This document shows positions 16,491 through 25,354 of a DNA stretch of 64,000 nucleotides, piece by piece (positions within the stretch are counted from its first letter, which is position 1; each line of letters opens with the position of its first letter). The stretch covers positions 62,001 through 126,000 of the forward strand of contig NZ_JAPZSP010000021.1 in NCBI RefSeq assembly GCF_027531705.1. Reading direction: 5' to 3'. The DNA comes from Flavobacterium sp. Its GTDB lineage: Bacteria; Bacteroidota; Bacteroidia; Flavobacteriales; Flavobacteriaceae. A model generated the notes under the pieces. The model searched no databases and had not been told where the DNA came from. It worked only from the letters and a program-made list of their open reading frames with translations. Both the position numbers and the translations under genes were made by a program.

Positions 16491-16542
16491 TTTCATGAAA
16501 TGGCATTAATTCTTCATCAAATACACAATTATTTTCATAATG
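16491..16542 (-). promoter_or_regulatory. Triple 21-bp phased repeat, candidate LytTR site
   Basis: TTTCATGAAA (16491-16500), CTTCATCAAA (16512-16521) and TTTCATAATG (16533-16542), at exact 21-bp steps. The proximal copy is perfect and begins 61 bp upstream of the 657-aa gene's start. Confidence 0.55.
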
Positions 16543-16620
16543 TCAACTCTAGTTAAAATTTTTATAATGAAATGATTTTGTCTTTGGTTTCTTCGTTAAT
16601 TTGCTTAAATTTTCCAAATC

Positions 16621-17856
16621 ATGGCTTTTCGTTTATTTATATTATTCTTAATCATTGCTGTAATAGAAATTTATGCTTTTCAGGCTGTTAAAACATTTAC
16701 TAAGGTTAAATGGGTGCAGTTTGGCTACATAATTATTTCATTAGTGGCAATAGTTTTTATTGTTTATCAGTTTACAAAATTTGACAGAAGCGTTGGGCAA
16801 ACACCCATGTTTATGATTACCATCGGATTGATGTTGTTGGTTCTTATTCCGAAATTGCTAATTACTTCTGTGCTTTTGCTTGAAGATATTTTACGGTTGA
16901 TAGTTGGTTCAAAAAACTATTTTATTAATTACGATAAGGAAGCCTCTTTTCTACCAGAAAGAAGACGTTTTGTTAGTCAAGTAGCATTAGGAATAGCAGC
17001 TGTTCCATTTCTTTCTTTAATTTATGGAATGACAGTAGGCAAGTATAATTATAAAGTATTACGACATACTTTGTTTTTTGATGATTTACCCGATGCTTTT
17101 GATGGATTTAAAATCACACAAATTTCGGATATTCATAGTGGCAGTTTTGATAATCCTGAAAAAATAAGTTATGCAGTTGATTTAATTAATGAGCAAGAAT
17201 CTGATTTGTTGTTATTTACAGGTGATATTGTAAATACACATGCAACCGAGATGCATCCATGGATTGACACTTTTAAAAAAATAAAAAATCATGAATTTGG
17301 AAAATATTCTATTCTTGGAAATCACGATTATGGAGAATATGTAGATTGGAAATCGGAGGAAGCGAAAAATAAAAATTTTGAAGATATCAAAGATTTGCAT
17401 CAACAAATAGATTTCAAATTACTATTGAATGAAAATACAAAAATCAAAAAAGGAAACGACGAAATAGCACTTGTTGGTGTAGAAAATTGGGGAGTAAAAT
17501 TTAAAAAAGTAGGCGATTTGAATAAAGCTTCTGAGGGATTGTCTAAAAAAGATTTCAAAATCTTGATGAGTCACGATCCAAGTCATTGGGATGCCGAAAT
17601 TAATACTCACAAAAAAGATTTTCATTTAACGCTTTCTGGACATACACATGGGTTTCAGTTTGGAATCGAAATTCCTGGTATAATAAAATGGAGTCCAGTA
17701 GAATACGTTTATAAGCAATGGGCTGGATTGTATGAAAATATGGAACGATATTTGTACGTGAATAGAGGCTTTGGTTTTCATGCATATCCTGGTAGAGTAG
17801 GAATAATGCCAGAAATTACCGTTTTAGAGCTAAAAAAACGTAAAAAAGTAGTATAA
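16621..17856 (+). CDS. Membrane-anchored metallophosphoesterase
   Basis: 411 aa. Four hydrophobic segments occupy the first 140 residues, followed by a calcineurin-like phosphoesterase domain (about 155-411). The dinuclear metal site is complete: D170 and H172 (ISDIHSG), FTGDIVN, LGNHDYG, MSHDPSHW and H341/H343 (SGHTHG). This resembles the YkuE/YaeI group, which hydrolyses lipid-linked phosphodiesters such as UDP-diacylglucosamine or acts on unknown membrane substrates; the actual substrate cannot be read from the sequence. It is divergent from the T9SS cargo gene across about 190 bp. A terminator is not visible before the thioredoxin-like gene, 72 bp downstream, which has its own -7 element. 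Confidence 0.9.
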   Translation: MAFRLFILFLIIAVIEIYAFQAVKTFTKVKWVQFGYIIISLVAIVFIVYQFTKFDRSVGQTPMFMITIGLMLLVLIPKLLITSVLLLEDILRLIVGSKNYFINYDKEASFLPERRRFVSQVALGIAAVPFLSLIYGMTVGKYNYKVLRHTLFFDDLPDAFDGFKITQISDIHSGSFDNPEKISYAVDLINEQESDLLLFTGDIVNTHATEMHPWIDTFKKIKNHEFGKYSILGNHDYGEYVDWKSEEAKNKNFEDIKDLHQQIDFKLLLNENTKIKKGNDEIALVGVENWGVKFKKVGDLNKASEGLSKKDFKILMSHDPSHWDAEINTHKKDFHLTLSGHTHGFQFGIEIPGIIKWSPVEYVYKQWAGLYENMERYLYVNRGFGFHAYPGRVGIMPEITVLELKKRKKVV

Positions 17857-17870
17857 TTAGTTAAAAATAG

Positions 17871-17878
17871 TACATTTG
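17871..17878 (+). promoter_or_regulatory. -7 promoter element (TACATTTG)
   Basis: A perfect TAnnTTTG match 50 bp upstream of the thioredoxin-like gene; no TTG at the expected -33 position. Confidence 0.45.
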
Positions 17879-17928
17879 TATTATTAAATTTCTTTTTATC
17901 ACAAGAAAACAATTAATATTTTGGTTTT

Positions 17929-18225
17929 ATGTCAAAATTTGGAGAACTTATAAACGCTCAAGTTCCAGTGTTAATTGACTTTTACACAGAGTGGAACGAA
18001 TCATCAGTGTCAATGCATCCTGTAATTAGAGATGTAGCGGCTGCACTTGGTGATAAAGCAAAAGTTATTAAAATTGATGTCGATAAAAATCAAGAATTGG
18101 CAGATGCATTGCGTATCAAAGGACTTCCTACTTTAATGATCTACAAAGAAGGTCAAATGGTTTGGAGACAATCTGGCGAGTTAGATGCAAATACAATTAT
18201 TGGTTTGGTTCAAGAACAAGCTTAA
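17929..18225 (+). CDS. Thioredoxin-fold protein lacking the CxxC active site
   Basis: 98 aa with the thioredoxin fold pattern: VLIDFYTEW, then a helix, AKVIKIDVDKNQELADAL, and the cis-Pro loop GLPTLMIYKEGQ. Residues 22-26 read WNESS where thioredoxins have WCGPC, and the whole protein has no cysteine, so it cannot be a dithiol oxidoreductase. Known: cysteine-free thioredoxin folds serve as scaffolds or protein-binding modules. Cytosolic, with no signal peptide. It has its own promoter element and overlaps the convergent deacetylase gene by 4 bp. The partner is unknown. Confidence 0.85.
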   Translation: MSKFGELINAQVPVLIDFYTEWNESSVSMHPVIRDVAAALGDKAKVIKIDVDKNQELADALRIKGLPTLMIYKEGQMVWRQSGELDANTIIGLVQEQA

Positions 18226-18854
18226 TCAATTTTAGCAAAAACAAATCCTTTTTCATTTAAAATTTCAAGCACTTTTGGTAAAGTATATTCCAAATTAGTA
18301 AATGCTTTTATACTGTCGTGAAAAACGATGATACTTCCCGATTTTACATTTGTAAGTACATTTTCTAAACATTTTTCTTTCGAAATTGTTGCGTCAAAAT
18401 CATAAGAAATGATGTCCCACATTATTATTTTGTAACCAAGTTTTCTTAATTCTTTAGATTGAGAAGGTTTAATTTTGCCGTAAGGCGCACGAAAAAGGTT
18501 TCGAGTTTCGAGTTTCAAGTTTCGAGTTTCTGTATCACAAAGTTTTACATTTTCAACATACTCATTTGTTTTTGTTTTCCAACCGTTAAGGTGATTGAAT
18601 GTATGATTGCCTATTGAATGTTCTTCTTCAATAACTTTTTTAAAGATTTCGGGATATTTTCTAACATTATCTCCTATGCAAAAAAAGGTTGCTTTAGCAT
18701 TGTATTTTTTGAGTTGTTGTAAAGTCCATTCGGTAATTTCAGGTGTTGGACCATCATCAAAAGTTAGATAGATTTTATTTTCACGATTGGGTATTTCCCA
18801 AATGTAGTTGGAGAATAGTTTTTTTATAAGCCAATGTGTTTTTATCCAAATCAT
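18222..18854 (-). CDS. Polysaccharide deacetylase (NodB domain) with in-frame heptad repeat
   Basis: 210 aa. The NodB catalytic motifs are present: metal and base Asp D33-D34 (TFDDGPTPE), H84 and H88 (GNHTFNH), the RAPYG motif at 122-126, D147 (MWDIISYD) and the late VFHDS histidine. Members remove acetyl groups from peptidoglycan, chitin-like or other N-acetylated glycans. The N-terminus is short and hydrophobic but shows no classic signal peptide. Residues 109-120 (ETRNLKL, then ETRNL) come from a 7-bp-period DNA repeat inserted in frame just before RAPYG, in a surface loop of the family, so the enzyme may still be active. It has no adjacent biosynthetic partners, and a terminator of the upstream gene separates it from that gene. 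Confidence 0.9.
   Translation of the reverse strand: MIWIKTHWLIKKLFSNYIWEIPNRENKIYLTFDDGPTPEITEWTLQQLKKYNAKATFFCIGDNVRKYPEIFKKVIEEEHSIGNHTFNHLNGWKTKTNEYVENVKLCDTETRNLKLETRNLFRAPYGKIKPSQSKELRKLGYKIIMWDIISYDFDATISKEKCLENVLTNVKSGSIIVFHDSIKAFTNLEYTLPKVLEILNEKGFVFAKID
18497..18532. repeat. 7-bp-period repeat inside the deacetylase gene
   Basis: Read on the minus strand, four to five units of GAAACT(C/T) in tandem with a 7-bp period. Three periods equal seven codons, so the translated protein repeats every seven residues. The same unit type stands next to polA (4326-4348). Confidence 0.8.
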
Positions 18855-18870
18855 GTTTCAAAAGTAACTA

Positions 18871-18901
18871 AAAAAGTGCCAATATTTTATTGACACTTTT
18901 T
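18871..18901 (-). terminator. Terminator of the MORN-type lipoprotein gene
   Basis: A 12-bp stem with one mismatch (AAAAAGTG-x-CAAT against ATTG-x-CACTTTTT) directly after the minus-strand stop at 18904. Confidence 0.65.
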
Positions 18902-18903
18902 GT

Positions 18904-19890
18904 TTATTCTATTACTGGTTCATCATTAATATGATTTATTTTTTTTACAATTTTTCCGTTTTTGTCGTATTCGATAAACATTCCATTCCGTTTACCATCT
19001 TTATAAAATCCTTCAGCTTTGATTTTTCCATTTTCAAAATAAGTTGATCCTTTACCATCAGGTTGTCCAGAGATAAATTTTAAAATAGCCTTCTTGTTCC
19101 CATTTGGATACCATTGTAAAACTTCACCATTTTCAATACCTGCTTTAAAAAACGTTACTTCTGATTTTTGCCCATTCTCATACCATTTTTCAGACTTACC
19201 ATCTCGCTTATCATTAATCCAATTTACTTTATCTTTTGGTTGTCCATTTTCATAATATGTTTGATACAATCCATCTTGAATTCCTTCTTTCCAGTTAGAA
19301 ATTTCTTTAATTTGACCATTTTCAAACCAGATTTTCACTTCTCCATTCGTTTTTCCTTTAAGATGGTAATTTTGGTCTGAGATTTGTCCATTTCTATAAT
19401 ACCAATAGTTCCAACCGGTTCCGTTTACAAGTTTTTTTGTCCAGTCTATTTTACCATTATCAAAATATTTTGTCCATTCGTCGCCAATTTTATGGTTTTC
19501 GACTATTCCTTTTTCAAAAATTTCTCCATTTTGAGAGTATGAAATGTAAGGTCCGTTTTTTAAATAGTAATGAATTAATGTATCAGGTTTAACTATTAAG
19601 TATTGAATTAGTTTTTCCTTAAGGTCATAAAAATAAATTGTGTCAATTTCTTTGCCATTTTTTAACTTTCCTTTTTGATAAATTGATCCAGTTTTGTAAA
19701 AACTAGTGTATTTTCCATCTTTTAATGTAGTTTCATTACCTTTTACTGGTACCCAAGATGCTTTGCCACTAGTTTTATCAATCCAATACACCCAATTTTC
19801 ATTTCTTTTGCTAGAGTCATTGAAATCGGCATTCTGACATCCACAAAATGAAATAAGTATAAATGTAATTATAAAAAAAATTCGTATCAT
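18904..19890 (-). CDS. MORN_2/YwqK-type repeat lipoprotein
   Basis: 328 aa. A lipoprotein signal peptide with lipobox FCGC gives a predicted lipidated Cys near residue 18. From about residue 45 the protein is a tandem array of roughly ten 20-24-residue repeats of the type KxYYENGQxKxxxxxxxGxxxG (for example WYENGQKSEVTFFKAGIENG), the MORN_2 variant found in the YwqK family. Database names sometimes call these toxin-antitoxin antitoxins, but no toxin gene is next to it and the surface lipoprotein form argues against that role here. A protein-protein or glycan-binding scaffold on the periplasmic side is more likely. It lies 38 bp downstream of the DUF2723 gene on the same strand and has its own terminator. 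Confidence 0.85.
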   Translation of the reverse strand: MIRIFFIITFILISFCGCQNADFNDSSKRNENWVYWIDKTSGKASWVPVKGNETTLKDGKYTSFYKTGSIYQKGKLKNGKEIDTIYFYDLKEKLIQYLIVKPDTLIHYYLKNGPYISYSQNGEIFEKGIVENHKIGDEWTKYFDNGKIDWTKKLVNGTGWNYWYYRNGQISDQNYHLKGKTNGEVKIWFENGQIKEISNWKEGIQDGLYQTYYENGQPKDKVNWINDKRDGKSEKWYENGQKSEVTFFKAGIENGEVLQWYPNGNKKAILKFISGQPDGKGSTYFENGKIKAEGFYKDGKRNGMFIEYDKNGKIVKKINHINDEPVIE

Positions 19891-19928
19891 TTAGTTGAGT
19901 TTTCTGTGACAAAGTATAGTTAAAGAAA

Positions 19929-22900
19929 CTACTCCATATCTCTACCAAAACGTTCAAACATTTTGTTGTATGAGTTAAAAATGGTTTTGTGTTTGTTGTA
20001 AAATTCCATATCGCCTCTTTCTTTCATCACTTCTAATAATCCACGGTATCTTTCTATATCAGTAATAATATCAATAGCTAGATTTGATTGTTCTGAAGGT
20101 TTTAATGTTTTGTAATACGATAAATTTTCTTTATATTTAGTCATTAAATCTTCCAACAATTTTCGGGCTTTTGCTTTTTCGTTTACTACATAATAGCCGC
20201 CTGCAAATGGTTCAACTAGTGAATAATAACCATAATATTTCAATGGCATTTTGGTCATAGCAAGTTCAATTACTTTTTTGGCTTTATCCAGTTTTCCTTC
20301 GTTTACCAATTGTTCCATTAGTCTTGCCAAATTACTTCGGTAAGAAATACTGTTTTTACGAGTGTCTGGATCGTGGTAAATATTCGGACTTTCTCCATTG
20401 CCCCAATCCCATTTCATAACAATATCATACATTTTGTCAGAATCAATTTGTCCCATATCTAGCTGACTTGCTTCTTTATCTAATGGTGTTTTTATTGGAA
20501 CCAATTTGTAAACCATACCATCTAACTGAAGGTAATCTTTCATCCATAGATAATCTTCATCGGTAAAACTTCCGCCAGTAAAATAGATTGGTCGTTTCCA
20601 ATCATTATTCAAAAGAACATCTAACATCATAATTCTGTTTTTGTACAAAGCATTATCTTTTATTTCAAAATCAATGTAAGGCACAATAGAATCATAATCT
20701 TTTGGTGAAACCACTTTATTTTTGATAATAGTGTTTTTATCAACAGGAATTCTAAATTTGTTAGTAGGGTAGAAGTGAATACTTTGACCATTACTCATTT
20801 CAACCATTGTTCTTGGATCGTCGCTAGATAAGAAAGCTAGTAAATCTTTTAAATCCCATCGCGCATCTGTTTTTTTGTCATAAAAAGCATAATCTAATTT
20901 GTCTCCAACATATTGGTTGTGTGTAAATGAAATAGGTAAACCGTCGGCTTCATAAGTTTTAAATTTCATTTGGTCAATATACCAATCGGTCATAAATAAA
21001 CTAGTATTTACAATTTTTATATCTGGACGAATACCTTCAATTTCTTGTGCGTACCAAAGTGGGAAAGTATCATTATCTCCAATTGTAAAAAGAATAGCAT
21101 TTTTCTCACACGAATCTAAATATGTTTTAGCATTTGCAAGAGCTGTTCTTTTTTCAGAACGGTCATGATCATCCCAATTTTGAGAAGCCATTAAAACCGG
21201 TGCAGCTAATAATCCTAAAATGACCACTACAATTCCAGTTATTTTTGGCTGAATGTAGTTGCGTAAAGTATCGTAAATTGCATAAACTCCAAATCCAATC
21301 CAAATAGCAAAAACATAGAACGAACCTACTAGAGCATAATCTCTTTCTCTTGGCTCAAATGGTCTTTCGTTTAGATAAATTTTCAAGGCTAAACCAGTGA
21401 ATAAAAATAATGCTAATAGCACATAAAAGCTTTTCAAATCTTTATTAGCATGGTACAAAAGCCCAAGAATTCCTAACAAGAATGGCAAGAAATAATAGAA
21501 ATTTCTACCTTTATTATTCAATACATCAGAAGGCAAATTATCTTGAGAACCAAGTCTAATTTCGTCAATAAATTTGATACCACTCATCCAGTTACCATCT
21601 AAATTATCGTATTTACCTTGAATGTCGTTTTGTCTTCCAGCGAAATTCCACATTAGATAACGCCAGTACATATAACCAAATTGGTATTCAAACATAAAAC
21701 CTAAATTGTCAGCTGTTGAAGGTTTTTCAACTATCAAATAATCGCGGTAACTTTTCAAAAACTGAACATAACCATCATTATCTATTTGATTATTAGCATA
21801 AGCTTTTCTGAATTCTGCAACAACATCTACTAATTCTTGCTCTTCTGAATATTCAGGATTAATTTTGAATTCTGGAACATGTGTAAAATTGATATAATTG
21901 TCAATGTGTTCGCCACTCCATAATCTCGGCAAAATAGATTTATGGTTGTCATCACTATTTTGTTCAGCATTTTTGAACTTGTTTGTGATGATATATTTAC
22001 CAGTTGTTAAATCTCGTTCGTAGTTAGGCGCTTTGTCAAGATATGGCGTGTTTTCGTCTAAACCAGCAAATGCATCTGTATATTGAGGTCCATAAAACAA
22101 TGGATTTACACCATATTGCTCTCTGTTGTAATATGCCAAAACTTCGGCAGCATCCGAAGGTTTGTTTTCGTTAATTGGCGGATTAGCATTGGCTCTAATT
22201 GGCAACATCATCCAAGTTGAAAATCCAATTAATATAAATAGAATACAAAGAATAATAGTATTTAAATGTACATGACCTTTTTGTTTAGTGTATTTCAATC
22301 CAAAATAAAAGAAAGCTATAAACAAAAGCACCACAAAAATAGTTCCTGAATCAAATGGTAATCCGAAAGTATTAACCATAAAAACTTCGGTTTTTCCAAA
22401 AAAGGCCATCGTTAGTGGCAAAAGCAATTTGAAAATAAAAAGTAATATCGAAACCACCACAACATTAGCAATAATAAAGTTTTTGATAGTTACTTTTTTG
22501 TAATGTTTAAAATAATATAAAAATCCAATTGAAGGAATTGTAAGCAAAGCCATAAAGTGGACTCCAAAAGAAAGTCCAATTACTAGTGAAATTAATAGTA
22601 ACCAACGATTTCCTCTTTGTGTCATCATTTCCTGTTCCCAGCGTAAGCCAAGCCAAAAAAGCAATGCGATAAATAAAGTCGCCATGGCATAAACTTCGGC
22701 TTCTACAGCATTGTACCAAAAACTATCTGAAAAGGTAAATGCTAAAGCTCCAACAAAAGAACTTCCCAAAATAACAATAGAATTATTGGTATTGATTTCT
22801 GAAAACTGTGAAATTAATTTACGCAATAAGATAGTTGACGACCAAAATAGAAACAAAATGGTAAAGGCACTCGAAAAAACGGACATCATGTTTACCATCA

Positions 22901-23132
22901 AAGCAATATGTTCTTTATCAAAAGCAAACATAGCAAAAAATGCGCCTATCATTTGAAATAAAGGTGCTCCTGGTGGATGACCAACTTCTAGTTTGGCAGC
23001 GGTAGCAATATATTCGCCACAATCCCAAAAGCTCATGGTTGGTTCAACAGTCAACGAAAAAGTAATTAATGCTATTGAAAATAGAATCCAACCTGTGATT
23101 GTATTCCATTTATTAAAATTAAATGTTGTCAT
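19929..23132 (-). CDS. DUF2723 multispanning glycosyltransferase-like protein (GT117 type)
   Basis: 1067 aa. The N-terminal about 650 residues contain about a dozen membrane helices. The first loop has the DUF2723 signature SFWDCGEYIATAAKLEVGH followed by PPGAPLF, whose acidic residues match the catalytic-loop position of GT-C mannosyltransferases. A soluble region follows (about 660-900, GDNDTFPLWYAQEIEG and TGGSFTDEDYLWMKD), then a helical C-terminus (about 930-1060) resembling TPR. The family is typical of Bacteroidetes and is related in build to protein O-mannosyltransferases; a role in surface or protein glycosylation with lipid-linked donors is an inference. It is monocistronic or leads the MORN-type gene. 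Confidence 0.88.
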   Translation of the reverse strand: MTTFNFNKWNTITGWILFSIALITFSLTVEPTMSFWDCGEYIATAAKLEVGHPPGAPLFQMIGAFFAMFAFDKEHIALMVNMMSVFSSAFTILFLFWSSTILLRKLISQFSEINTNNSIVILGSSFVGALAFTFSDSFWYNAVEAEVYAMATLFIALLFWLGLRWEQEMMTQRGNRWLLLISLVIGLSFGVHFMALLTIPSIGFLYYFKHYKKVTIKNFIIANVVVVSILLFIFKLLLPLTMAFFGKTEVFMVNTFGLPFDSGTIFVVLLFIAFFYFGLKYTKQKGHVHLNTIILCILFILIGFSTWMMLPIRANANPPINENKPSDAAEVLAYYNREQYGVNPLFYGPQYTDAFAGLDENTPYLDKAPNYERDLTTGKYIITNKFKNAEQNSDDNHKSILPRLWSGEHIDNYINFTHVPEFKINPEYSEEQELVDVVAEFRKAYANNQIDNDGYVQFLKSYRDYLIVEKPSTADNLGFMFEYQFGYMYWRYLMWNFAGRQNDIQGKYDNLDGNWMSGIKFIDEIRLGSQDNLPSDVLNNKGRNFYYFLPFLLGILGLLYHANKDLKSFYVLLALFLFTGLALKIYLNERPFEPRERDYALVGSFYVFAIWIGFGVYAIYDTLRNYIQPKITGIVVVILGLLAAPVLMASQNWDDHDRSEKRTALANAKTYLDSCEKNAILFTIGDNDTFPLWYAQEIEGIRPDIKIVNTSLFMTDWYIDQMKFKTYEADGLPISFTHNQYVGDKLDYAFYDKKTDARWDLKDLLAFLSSDDPRTMVEMSNGQSIHFYPTNKFRIPVDKNTIIKNKVVSPKDYDSIVPYIDFEIKDNALYKNRIMMLDVLLNNDWKRPIYFTGGSFTDEDYLWMKDYLQLDGMVYKLVPIKTPLDKEASQLDMGQIDSDKMYDIVMKWDWGNGESPNIYHDPDTRKNSISYRSNLARLMEQLVNEGKLDKAKKVIELAMTKMPLKYYGYYSLVEPFAGGYYVVNEKAKARKLLEDLMTKYKENLSYYKTLKPSEQSNLAIDIITDIERYRGLLEVMKERGDMEFYNKHKTIFNSYNKMFERFGRDME

Positions 23133-23243
23133 AAAATGTATGAAATTATTTCAGTTGCAAAGAAACTATTTTTTTATCGATTCCGCATAAACAGAACTTG
23201 ATAAAATTTTCACAATTCGTTGTTTCCTAAAAGATTGTTTAAA

Positions 23244-23930
23244 TTATTCTTTTATTTTAAATTCTAATCCTATAAAACGGGTGCTTTCTATTGTTATATT
23301 AATGTCATCTTGAAAATATTTTCTAATTTTTGTGATAAAAACATCCATGCTTCTTCCCGTAAAATAATCGTCATTTTTCCAAATTGCTTGCAAAATTGCT
23401 TCTCGCTTAAGTAATTGATTTTTATGAAAATAAAGAAATTGAATCAATGCGGCTTCTTTTTCGGTTAATTGTTGGGTTTTACTTTCTGATTTTAAGCATA
23501 ATCTTTTTGTATCAAAAACATATTTTCCAATTTTAATTTCTTGATTTTGTGTTGGTTTGAAATTTTGTTCGCTTCTTTTTATTATATTATTTAATCGCAA
23601 AATTAATTCTTCTACTTCAAATGGTTTTACGATATAATCATCTGCACCAAGCTGTAATCCTTTAATTTTGTCTTCTTTTAATTGCTTTGCTGTTAAGAAA
23701 ATGAACGGTGTCTCAGGATTAATCCTGATGAGTTCTTCGGCTAAAGTAAATCCGTCAATTTGTGGCATCATTACATCTAAAATCGAAATGTCAAAATTGT
23801 TGGTTTTGAATAGGTCAATTGCTTTGTTCCCGTTTTCAGCCCAAATCACCTCAAAATTATGCAATTGTAAATACTGAATTAAGACGTTTGAAAAATCTAA
23901 ATCGTCTTCGGCTAAAAGTATTTTTTTCAT
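23244..23930 (-). CDS. OmpR/PhoB-class response regulator, RprY-like
   Basis: 228 aa. The receiver domain (1-118) has the acidic pair EDD at 8-10, the phosphoacceptor D52 (ILDVMMPQIDG), Thr and Lys of FLTAKQLKED and the DDYIVKPF loop. A winged-helix effector (about 130-228) contains TEKEAALIQFLYFH and the recognition region GRSMDVFITKIRKYF. The FLTAK-LKED-GADDY series is especially like Bacteroides RprY, the partner of RprX. It begins 4 bp after the kinase stop and is the second gene of the pair. PhoB-class proteins bind direct repeats with an 11-bp period; such a repeat is found upstream of the kinase (25355-25374). Confidence 0.93.
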   Translation of the reverse strand: MKKILLAEDDLDFSNVLIQYLQLHNFEVIWAENGNKAIDLFKTNNFDISILDVMMPQIDGFTLAEELIRINPETPFIFLTAKQLKEDKIKGLQLGADDYIVKPFEVEELILRLNNIIKRSEQNFKPTQNQEIKIGKYVFDTKRLCLKSESKTQQLTEKEAALIQFLYFHKNQLLKREAILQAIWKNDDYFTGRSMDVFITKIRKYFQDDINITIESTRFIGLEFKIKE

Positions 23931-23934
23931 ATCA

Positions 23935-25290
23935 TTATGATGGAATTGATAAAATAAACTGTGTGCCTTTTCCCAAATCGCTTACTAACTTAACTGTTCC
24001 TTTATGTGCTTTTATAATTTGGTCAACATAGTAAAGTCCTAAACCCAAACCTTTTGTATTGTGCAGATTTCCTTGTTCAATTCTATAAAACTTATCAAAA
24101 AGCAATGATTGTTTGTTTTTAGCAATGCCAATTCCGTCATCTTTAATACTTATTTGGAATTCACTATTTTGTAAAGAAGTAGAAATAGAAATTGTTTTGG
24201 AGCCATATTTCACAGCATTTTCCAGAACATTTACAATTGCAGTCGTTAGATGAAATTTATCTAACGTTAATTGCGATTCAGTAGTAAAATTGGTCTTAAC
24301 TTCAATTGTTGGATGTGCCAATTGAAAATCATCAACTATGGTTTTTAAAAATAAATTCGCTTTTATTTTCTCTTTATGTAATTCAATTTCTTCAAAACCA
24401 AGTGAGTTACTCATTACTTGGTCAATCAAGTTTTGCAATCTATCATTTTGACGGTTTATAGTGTCTATTAATTGATTGTAAACAACATCATTTTCTCTAA
24501 TTTCTTTACGTTCTAATATTTTTGTAGAAACTGATAATGTTGTAAGTGGCGTTTTAAGCTCATGAGTAATGTTGTTGATAAAATCAGTTTTTATATCGCT
24601 AATTTTTTTCTGTTTTATTAGTGATTTTAAAGTAATGATAAAAATTGTTATCAATGTGATGATTGAGGCAAAAGCAAAGAAAAGCAGTAACGACATTCTT
24701 TTTAAAACAATAAGCTCCCAATCTTTTATAGAAACATATAAGCTATCTTCTGTAAGTAATTTGTAATTTGATTTATTAGTGTTAGAACTTGTTGTGCCTA
24801 CATAATTTCTAATTAAAAATGCATCATTAAGCGAAACCAGATTGCCATACATTTTGTTTTCAATAAAAGGTTTTTCGGCAAATAGCGTATCGACTTTTTT
24901 TACATTAATATAGATGACAAATTTGTTTAAGATTATGGCAAAATCTATCTCGTGATTAGGGAATTCTTTATCAAATTCTTTTTGCAAAACTTCAGTCAAT
25001 TGACTACTGAAATTGTTCTCTAAAAGCTTTTTTTTAATGTGAAAACGATAATTTTTGTCTTTCAAATAGTTTTCAGCTAATTGTTTGTACAGAAAATCTT
25101 TTTTGTAAAATAAAGTACTGTCAACATCACTATAATCATTCGTTATTCTACTCAGTTTATCTTTTACTTCAAGTCTAAATTGTGCTACTTTATAATTGTA
25201 GGTTGTTTTAACCAAATAGTATTGCATAAAACAAAGCGCAATCAATACAAGTGCAGAAAATGAAATGAGAATATTGATTTTTTGTTTCAT
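23935..25290 (-). CDS. Transmembrane sensor histidine kinase, RprX-like
   Basis: 451 aa. The N-terminal helix (about 8-28), an extracytoplasmic domain of about 170 residues with no recognised fold, a second helix (about 205-225), then a dimerisation/phosphoacceptor domain with the H-box FINNITHELKTPLTTLS and an ATP-binding domain with NVLENAVKYG (N-box), KDDGIGIA (G1), and GLGLGLYYV (G2). There is no HAMP domain. It is encoded directly before its response regulator. The stimulus is unknown. A TATTTTTG element lies 20 bp upstream of the start and an 11-bp-period repeat lies 65-84 bp upstream. Confidence 0.93.
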   Translation of the reverse strand: MKQKINILISFSALVLIALCFMQYYLVKTTYNYKVAQFRLEVKDKLSRITNDYSDVDSTLFYKKDFLYKQLAENYLKDKNYRFHIKKKLLENNFSSQLTEVLQKEFDKEFPNHEIDFAIILNKFVIYINVKKVDTLFAEKPFIENKMYGNLVSLNDAFLIRNYVGTTSSNTNKSNYKLLTEDSLYVSIKDWELIVLKRMSLLLFFAFASIITLITIFIITLKSLIKQKKISDIKTDFINNITHELKTPLTTLSVSTKILERKEIRENDVVYNQLIDTINRQNDRLQNLIDQVMSNSLGFEEIELHKEKIKANLFLKTIVDDFQLAHPTIEVKTNFTTESQLTLDKFHLTTAIVNVLENAVKYGSKTISISTSLQNSEFQISIKDDGIGIAKNKQSLLFDKFYRIEQGNLHNTKGLGLGLYYVDQIIKAHKGTVKLVSDLGKGTQFILSIPS

Positions 25291-25310
25291 AGAATTGAGT
25301 AATCTAAGGT

Positions 25311-25318
25311 CAAAAATA
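25311..25318 (-). promoter_or_regulatory. -7 element of the two-component operon
   Basis: TATTTTTG on the minus strand matches TAnnTTTG, 20 bp before the kinase start codon. No -33 TTG is visible at normal spacing. Confidence 0.4.
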
Positions 25319-25354
25319 AGATGATTTATCTATTTAATTGCATATTTTTTTGGT

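Noticed and set aside
18904..19890. Antitoxin role for the YwqK-type protein
   Set aside because: It is an exported lipoprotein with no adjacent toxin; the label reflects database naming only.
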